Source of the DNA: JBDKVA01 sp039679375
Lineage (GTDB): Bacteria > Bacillota > Clostridia > Acetivibrionales > DTU013
NCBI GenBank assembly: GCA_039679375.1
Contig: JBDKVA010000127.1
Location: forward strand, 1 to 12,598
Reading direction: 5' to 3'
DNA length: 12,598 bases
The translations under genes were made by a program, and so were the position numbers. Under the pieces are notes generated by a model. It was not told the DNA's origin. It made no database searches and was given only the letters and a program-made list of their open reading frames with translations. Shown here one piece after another: positions 8,138-12,598 of this stretch; the stretch's first letter is position 1; every line of letters begins with the position of its first letter.

Positions 8138-8329
8138 CTAATCCTTAATGGAAATGCCGTTCTGCTCACAAAAAGATATAAATACCTGCTTCGCCATTTT
8201 GTTTGGATGGGTCTTACCGTTCTCCCAACGATTAATTGTGGCGAAACTTACATTCAAGGCGCGGGCCAAATCCTCTTGGCTCATATTCATTTTATCGCGT
8301 ACCATTTTCACTGTTGCGGAAAAATCCAC
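8138..8329 (-). CDS. Cro/CI (XRE) family helix-turn-helix regulator, probable controller of the hsd operon
   Basis: A 63-residue single-domain DNA-binding protein. The HTH_3 pattern is plain: MSQEDLARALNVSFATINRW (16-35), where SQEDLARAL is helix 2 and SFATINRWE the recognition helix, then the conserved ENGKTHP turn (36-42). The start is a GTG at 8329-8327 with an AGAGGTG ribosome binding site seven bases upstream; no ATG fits the domain start. Short proteins of this kind often control restriction-modification genes, balancing methylase and nuclease. Here it is 120 bp upstream of hsdM on the same strand and follows the only strong promoter seen for the operon, so autoregulation through the palindrome in that promoter is likely but inferred. 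Confidence 0.9.
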   Translation of the reverse strand: MDFSATVKMVRDKMNMSQEDLARALNVSFATINRWENGKTHPNKMAKQVFISFCEQNGISIKD

Positions 8330-8351
8330 TTATCTTCACCTCTTACCGACA

Positions 8352-8380
8352 ATTATAGCATGTGTTATAACATTTTTCAA
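8352..8380 (-). promoter_or_regulatory. Sigma-A-type promoter for the regulator/hsd operon
   Basis: On the minus strand TTGAAA (8380-8375) and a perfect TATAAT (8357-8352) are separated by exactly 17 bp, about 20 bp before the ribosome binding site of the regulator gene. No equally good promoter was seen between the regulator and hsdM, so this probably drives the whole series of genes to the left edge. Confidence 0.8.
8363..8372. promoter_or_regulatory. Palindrome TGTTATAACA inside the promoter spacer, candidate operator
   Basis: A perfect 10-bp palindrome lies between the -35 and -10 boxes of the operon promoter. That is where a dimeric Cro/CI-type protein would block RNA polymerase. The encoded regulator begins about 33 bp downstream. 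Binding itself is inferred. Confidence 0.5.
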
Positions 8381-8385
8381 TCTTG

Positions 8386-8633
8386 AGAGGTATTTTACAG
8401 CGTTGAAGCACGACGAGAGATTGATAGGCTTCAGAGAGAACTGGGATAAATGTGCCGAAGGGGTCGTAGATGCTTTCGCAGAAGAAGCCGAGAAAATAGC
8501 CGAACAACGGCAAAGGCAGGCAGCTTAATCTGCTGTTTACCTCACCCCAAACCCACGGTTCATAAAATGTCCCTATGGGAATGCGCCTAAAGACCGCCCT
8601 TATTTTGCCTGTACAGTTCCTGCGCCTTCCTGA
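8386..8633. other. Gap with degraded coding traces, possible island boundary
   Basis: Together with the promoter region this is a 304-bp gap between the regulator and the RDD gene. On the plus strand one frame ends at a TAA (8526-8528) after a charged helical stretch, ALKHDERLIGF... to ...AEKIAEQRQRQAA. In another plus frame a short piece reads SVEARREIDRLQRELG then a stop (8399-8449). On the minus strand, directly after the RDD stop, VIRKAQELYRQNKGGL then a stop is readable. None has a convincing start or known family. They look like tails of decayed genes, but chance reading cannot be excluded. No terminator hairpin with a U-tract was seen for the RDD gene. Confidence 0.3.
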
Positions 8634-9326
8634 TCACAGCTTACTCAGGAAATTCTCCCATTCATTCAGTACACCCTGGGCTTCAAATTTATCAGAAAAG
8701 TACTTTTTCAATTCGGAGCTGATTTGAGAACTGTCAGACATACGGTGCTCTCTTTCCAGATATTCTCTTAATAAGTCCTGCTCTTCTTCTGATAAATAAT
8801 AGGAGAAGTGTTCATTGATTTTTTGCAGACTTTCAAGCGTTACAGGCCTGGTTTTCGTTATTTCAGCTATAACAATGGTAGATGCAGCCATATCTCCAAG
8901 GCGCTTGTGTTCTTTTGAAAAAAATATGAATACGATGCCCACACCGAAGCTGTCAATCAGTATTTTAAATGCATTTCTAATAACGGAGTGCTTCAAAGTG
9001 AGGGACTGTCCGTTACTTCGGATTGTTCTGAGTTTTAGAAGCTTTTTACCGAGTGTGCTGCCGTTCATGTTAAGCTCCATGTATATATAGTATCCATAAC
9101 ACAATACAGTATAGATCAGCAAGGCTATTCCAATAATCCAGCCATAAAACACATACCAGAAATCCGGTGCAAAATTACGTATTATTAATATCGATATGCC
9201 AAGCAGCAATAAAACTGCCCCCTGGATCAATGTGTCAATAATGGCGGCAGCCGTGCGGGACGCTACATCAGCCAGGGTGTATTCCACTTCAATATTTTCC
9301 GGGGTTATAATTTTTATTTTTTTCAT
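8634..9326 (-). CDS. RDD-family integral membrane protein
   Basis: 230 residues from an ATG at 9326, which has GGAG seven bases upstream. A longer frame reaching 9422 is open but adds 32 residues that overlap the divergent gene, so the shorter start is chosen. The RDD domain spans about 15-155: the R-x6-D signature is Arg24...Asp31 (RTAAAIID), NGSTLGKKLLKLR (88-100) is the usual loop, and RLGDMAAS (142-149) carries the final Asp. Membrane segments are likely at about 28-50, 57-80 and 118-137. The tail (160-230) is hydrophilic, helical and acidic, and probably cytoplasmic. RDD proteins have no single agreed function; some act in ion transport. Its place beside SpoIIM-family, DUF58 and MoxR genes is a common grouping, suggesting a shared membrane or envelope task. 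Confidence 0.9.
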   Translation of the reverse strand: MKKIKIITPENIEVEYTLADVASRTAAAIIDTLIQGAVLLLLGISILIIRNFAPDFWYVFYGWIIGIALLIYTVLCYGYYIYMELNMNGSTLGKKLLKLRTIRSNGQSLTLKHSVIRNAFKILIDSFGVGIVFIFFSKEHKRLGDMAASTIVIAEITKTRPVTLESLQKINEHFSYYLSEEEQDLLREYLEREHRMSDSSQISSELKKYFSDKFEAQGVLNEWENFLSKL

Positions 9327-9343
9327 TTGACCGCTCCATTTCT

Positions 9344-9372
9344 TATATACAATATTAAATAAATTCTGTAAA
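9344..9372 (-). promoter_or_regulatory. Probable promoter of the RDD gene
   Basis: On the minus strand TTTACA (9372-9367) and TATATA (9349-9344) are 17 bp apart in the 66-bp divergent gap between the RDD and SpoIIM-family genes, close to the RDD ribosome binding site. The gap must also hold the opposite promoter, for which only weak A+T-rich matches were seen. Confidence 0.5.
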
Positions 9373-9392
9373 ATAATACACAGGTGATATAA

Positions 9393-10343
9393 ATGGTAGA
9401 AGAACAATTTATAAACAAGCATTCAAAATCGTGGGCCCAGCTCGAGGAATTATCGGCGCACATTAATAAAAAAGGGTTAAAAGCTCTATCGTCTGAAGAT
9501 GTAAAAAGTTTTTTGCATCTTTTCAGGCAGTGCAGCCACCATTTGGCCTACGCCAGGACACACTACCCGAAAAGCAGCGTTGTAACCTACTTAAATTCTT
9601 TAACAGCTAAATGCCATAGTCATGTTTATGCAGTAAAAAAGGTGCCTGTGCGTGAATTGTTCACTTATATCATATATGGCTATCCAAAGCTCTTAAAAGA
9701 TAACAAACGCTTTATATTGGGCTCTTTCAGTTTTTTCGCCGCAGGCTTTGTTTTGAGCCTGATAATGGTATTGCTCAATGATGGCAATGCCTCCCTGTTT
9801 CTTTCTCAAGAAACCATAGATGGTATCAAGGGCGAAGAAGCAGGTGTCGGAGAGTGGAATCATCCCCTGATGTCAAGTTTTATTATGGTAAATAATATAA
9901 CAGTTTCACTAAAAGCTTTTGTTTTCGGCATAACCCTTGGTATTGGCACTATTTATGTGCTTTTTGCCAACGGTGCGATGCTCGGTTCTCTGACGGGGCT
10001 TATTTACCTTCACAGTGATCCTTTGAACTATTGGTCTCTTATTTTGCCTCATGGTGTTATTGAGCTTACTGCTGTTTTTATCTCCGGAGCAGCCGGGCTG
10101 ATAATCGCCAAAAGTATCCTGCTGCCAGGTGAATACCTGCGCCGTCATTCACTTGTATTAGGAGCGAAAAAAGCAGTTGCTTTGATAGGAGGCGTCGTTT
10201 TATTTCTTATAATCGCCGGGACCATCGAGGGATTCTTTACTCCGCTGATGATTGCCGCACAGTGGAAACTGCTGTTTGCTTTTTTAACCCTGATTGGGCT
10301 TTCCGCCTACATGGCTATACCATATTATGTTAAAAAAAGATGA
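9393..10343 (+). CDS. SpoIIM-family (DUF95) multi-spanning membrane protein
   Basis: 316 residues from an ATG at 9393 with AGGTGA just upstream. A soluble helical N-terminal part (1-105) precedes about five or six membrane segments (roughly 108-128, 172-192, 195-206, 215-240, 260-280, 292-312). Family hallmarks are the NNITVSLKAF segment (167-176), GITLGIGTIYVLFANGAMLG (179-198) and the PHGVIEL motif with its buried Glu (219-225). True SpoIIM is about 200 residues and acts with SpoIID/SpoIIP in engulfment. This longer form, with a soluble N-terminal extension and next to RDD, DUF58 and MoxR genes, belongs to the paralogous group found outside sporulation loci, so it is not called spoIIM. It is transcribed away from the RDD gene and converges on the DUF58 gene with only 18 bp between stops. 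Confidence 0.9.
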   Translation: MVEEQFINKHSKSWAQLEELSAHINKKGLKALSSEDVKSFLHLFRQCSHHLAYARTHYPKSSVVTYLNSLTAKCHSHVYAVKKVPVRELFTYIIYGYPKLLKDNKRFILGSFSFFAAGFVLSLIMVLLNDGNASLFLSQETIDGIKGEEAGVGEWNHPLMSSFIMVNNITVSLKAFVFGITLGIGTIYVLFANGAMLGSLTGLIYLHSDPLNYWSLILPHGVIELTAVFISGAAGLIIAKSILLPGEYLRRHSLVLGAKKAVALIGGVVLFLIIAGTIEGFFTPLMIAAQWKLLFAFLTLIGLSAYMAIPYYVKKR

Positions 10344-10361
10344 TCACTTCCTTTTATTTGT

Positions 10362-11675
10362 TTATATATATGTCTGGTTTTTAACCTGTATATACTTATT
10401 GATAGTGGACAGTTCCAGCTTTTCAGCCGGGCATTCCAGGCAGAAAACACCTCTGCGGTTCAAATGATTTATGATATCGCACCTATCTTCATGCAACTCC
10501 AGGGCAACTCCCTTGTTGAACAAATCTTCGCGGTTTTTCACCCGCATGATACTTAATTCGTGAAGGTTTTCATTTCTTATCAAAGGCAGGACAACCAGAT
10601 TGTTCCTCGAAATAACCGGTAAAACTCTCATTAAGTCCCCGGCTTCCTCCACGGTTTCAAAATCGGTGAAAAGAAACACTATGCTCCTATGACGCTCCTT
10701 TCTTTTTAAATAATTAAAGGCTTCATCATAGTTTGAAGTATCATTTGTATGTTCAATATGATAAAGGGCTTCCAGTATCTGATTTCTATGGCCCGGTCCT
10801 TTACCGGGCAAAATCATGTTATTTACCTTTGTATTAAAAAGCATAAGAGCGGATTTATCTCCATTCTGGTTTACTATATCGCATAAGATCAAAGCGGTAT
10901 TTATAACAAGGTCCAGTTTTCTCCAGCCCTTTACGGTAAGACTCATAGCCCGTCCCGTATCGATAAGTATGTGGACATGTTGATTTTTCTCGGGCTCATA
11001 TTGGTTTATAAAAGGTCTGCCAGCCCTTGCGGTTGCTTTCCAGTTTATTTTTCTGAATTCATCGCCATGGACATATTCCCGCAGACTTTCGTAGGAACTG
11101 CCTTTCCCCAGCATTTTCAGACTTCTCCTGCCTTGCTTGTACAGACGGTTGTTACATATGCCCAGCCGGTATTTGCGCAGGTTTTTCAAATCGGGATAGA
11201 CTTTGAATTCACCGGACAGATTTATTTTAATCATTCGCTTGCTCAGCTTTAATTTGCTCAGGTAACTTGCGTATATGTTTGGGAAAGTGAAGGCGCCCCG
11301 CTTTGAAGGTATGACAAAGTAGTTGAAGCATGCCTTTTTATGCGGTTCAATAAACCCATTCATCAATCCGTTTTCGATCCGGAAATGAAAGTCGGGAACT
11401 TCATCCCTGAGTTCGATATAAAGTCGGTTGCTGCTCTTATTGTACACTTCAAAGCTGATTGGTTCTCTTTCGAAAAGTGACAGCCGTTCATTACCCGAAC
11501 GTTCTATTGAAATATCGGAATCAGCATCTGAAATAGAATAGTCTATAATAAGCAGGGCAAAGCAGACCAGATTATATATTATAAATACGGTCAATGAATT
11601 ATGCAGGATTGCCGCCGGCACAAGCAACAGTGAACCTGCAAATACAAGGATAATAAAACGCCTCGTAACGTTCAA
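10362..11675 (-). CDS. DUF58 protein (vWA-like), partner of the MoxR ATPase
   Basis: 437 residues from a TTG at 11675, preceded by AGGGTGA at a normal distance; no closer ATG fits the first membrane segment. Two N-terminal membrane helices (about 8-25 and 28-46) are followed by a beta-rich segment (50-165) and the DUF58 core. The core shows GDEFRKINWKATARAGRPFI (204-223) leading into the vWA-like strand HILIDTGRAMS (235-245). IDTGRAM replaces a classical D-x-S-x-S metal site, as is frequent in DUF58 proteins. A second strand, SIVFLFTDFE (331-340), matches the next vWA element. DUF58 proteins are membrane-anchored partners of MoxR AAA+ ATPases, thought to help fold, assemble or insert cofactors into other proteins. 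It begins 25 bp after the MoxR stop on the same strand, so the two form an operon. Confidence 0.92.
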   Translation of the reverse strand: MNVTRRFIILVFAGSLLLVPAAILHNSLTVFIIYNLVCFALLIIDYSISDADSDISIERSGNERLSLFEREPISFEVYNKSSNRLYIELRDEVPDFHFRIENGLMNGFIEPHKKACFNYFVIPSKRGAFTFPNIYASYLSKLKLSKRMIKINLSGEFKVYPDLKNLRKYRLGICNNRLYKQGRRSLKMLGKGSSYESLREYVHGDEFRKINWKATARAGRPFINQYEPEKNQHVHILIDTGRAMSLTVKGWRKLDLVINTALILCDIVNQNGDKSALMLFNTKVNNMILPGKGPGHRNQILEALYHIEHTNDTSNYDEAFNYLKRKERHRSIVFLFTDFETVEEAGDLMRVLPVISRNNLVVLPLIRNENLHELSIMRVKNREDLFNKGVALELHEDRCDIINHLNRRGVFCLECPAEKLELSTINKYIQVKNQTYI

Positions 11676-11700
11676 AAAATCACCCTGCTTTCTGCAACCT

Positions 11701-12598
11701 TTACCTTGGTACTTTGATTTTAGATAGTATATCCGTCAGCACCTGCTCGGGCTTTACCCCCTCCAGTTCAAGTTCGGGCTTTAAAATCAACCGGTGCCTA
11801 AGCGTAGGAACAACCATCCTCTTAATGTCTTCAGGGATAATATAGTCCCTGCCGCTAAATGCCGCGAATGCTTTTGAGCACCGGAGCAAGGCGATTGATC
11901 CTCTTGGAGAGCTTCCGATATCAATTATCGGGCTGTTTCGGGTTTCTCGTACTATATTGACCATATATTCCATTAATGCATCATCCACCCGGACTTTTTG
12001 TACTTCTTCTCTACATTTTATAATATCCTCCGGCTCACAAACCGCATGAATGGAGAACTTATCGGGATCGGTGACAAATATCCCATCATTATGACGTCTC
12101 AGTACTTCTTTTTCTGCACCGGCGGAAGGATAGTTAATAATAATTTTCATCTGAAACCTGTCAGTCAAGGCTTCGGGCAGCGGATAGGTCCCTTCGTATT
12201 CCAGAGGATTCTGGGTTGCAAACACCATAAACACTGAAGGAAGCTGCAGCATTTCTCCATCAATGGAAACTGTTCGTTCGGCCATGGCCTCCAGAAGTCC
12301 GGCCTGGGTTTTCGGAGGAGTCCGGTTGATTTCATCTGCAAGCAGCAGATTGGTGAATATAGGCCCCTTTTTCAACTCGAATTCCCTTGTTTTCATATCA
12401 TAAACCTTTGTACCCGTAACATCGGCAGGCATCAGATCAGGAGTAAACTGTATCCTTTTGAAGTCTACCGAAAGGGCTCCTGCCAACGCTTTTACCATCA
12501 AGGTCTTTGCAAGGCCCGGTACGCCTTCCAGCAGCACATGTCCGCCGCAAATCAGGTTGATTAGGGAAAAATCAATTAATTCGTCCTGTTCAACAATA
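11701..12598 (-). CDS. MoxR-family AAA+ ATPase (start beyond the right edge)
   Basis: The frame is open to the right edge, giving 298 residues; the true N-terminus lies outside. A GTG at 12537 is not the start, because the upstream codons read IVEQDELIDF... to ...CGGHV, the conserved MoxR lead-in before Walker A. Counting from the first whole codon at the edge, Walker A is GVPGLAKT (25-32), Walker B is LLLADEINR (84-92), followed by TPPKTQAGLLEAMAE (93-107), and sensor 1 is FATQNPLEYEGTYPLPEAL (126-144). The C-terminal lid domain is complete to the stop. MoxR proteins use ATP to remodel client proteins together with vWA-type partners; here the partner is the DUF58 gene immediately downstream. 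Confidence 0.95.
   Translation of the reverse strand, partial: IVEQDELIDFSLINLICGGHVLLEGVPGLAKTLMVKALAGALSVDFKRIQFTPDLMPADVTGTKVYDMKTREFELKKGPIFTNLLLADEINRTPPKTQAGLLEAMAERTVSIDGEMLQLPSVFMVFATQNPLEYEGTYPLPEALTDRFQMKIIINYPSAGAEKEVLRRHNDGIFVTDPDKFSIHAVCEPEDIIKCREEVQKVRVDDALMEYMVNIVRETRNSPIIDIGSSPRGSIALLRCSKAFAAFSGRDYIIPEDIKRMVVPTLRHRLILKPELELEGVKPEQVLTDILSKIKVPR

Noticed and set aside
8148..8528. 126-codon plus-strand open frame
   Set aside because: Its first half is antisense to the XRE gene and the promoter; only the last part looks protein-like, so it is treated as a possible remnant and not as a gene.
8570..8580. TCCCTATGGGA as a terminator for the RDD gene
   Set aside because: The stem is only four pairs with no U-tract on either strand.
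9327..9422. N-terminal extension of the RDD protein to a start at 9422
   Set aside because: The extra 32 residues overlap the divergent SpoIIM-family gene and its promoter gap; the ATG at 9326 has a good ribosome binding site and starts right before the RDD domain.
12535..12537. GTG as the start of the MoxR gene
   Set aside because: Codons upstream to the window edge encode the conserved MoxR lead-in (GGHVLLEG region), so this GTG is an internal valine.

Overview
The window looks like a chromosomal stretch from a low-to-mid G+C Gram-positive bacterium, most likely a clostridial Firmicute. This rests on strong AGGAGG-type ribosome binding sites, frequent GTG/TTG starts, and a SpoIIM-family membrane protein grouped with RDD, DUF58 and MoxR genes. 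The genus cannot be fixed from the sequence alone.

Left two thirds (about 1-8400, all on the minus strand, read right to left): a defence operon. A small Cro/CI-type regulator (8329-8138) sits behind a clear promoter with a palindrome between its -35 and -10 boxes. After it come hsdM (8017-6437), hsdS (6440-5295) and hsdR (5295-2092), a complete type I restriction-modification system. hsdM/hsdS share an ATGA overlap and hsdS/hsdR a TAATG overlap. HsdR carries its nuclease residues at the positions known for EcoR124I, and HsdS has an EcoR124-like run of three perfect 12-bp repeats (ELTA units) between its two target-recognition domains, so the system resembles the type IC family. Two further genes continue the same transcript. 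The first (2079-631) starts 12 bp after the hsdR stop; it encodes an unusual two-domain protein with a DGQHR/DndB-like N-terminal part and a nucleoside-deoxyribosyltransferase/TIR-like C-terminal domain. The second (589 to beyond the left edge) is a DUF1016/YhcG-family protein cut off before its nuclease domain. The DGQHR-plus-Rossmannoid protein is the best candidate in the window for an undescribed defence component, either a sensor-effector or a modulator attached to restriction.

Middle (about 8330-8633): a 304-bp gap holding the regulator's promoter and then short, overlapping coding-like scraps with no start or recognisable family. It may be the scar where the restriction island abuts older chromosome.

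Right third (8634-12598): a membrane/envelope cluster. An RDD membrane protein gene (minus) is divergent from a SpoIIM-family gene (plus), which converges on DUF58 and MoxR ATPase genes (minus, MoxR cut by the right edge). MoxR and DUF58 are a known AAA+ chaperone / vWA-like adaptor pair, probably acting on a membrane or envelope process together with RDD and SpoIIM proteins. No tRNA, rRNA, CRISPR array or intact insertion sequence was seen.
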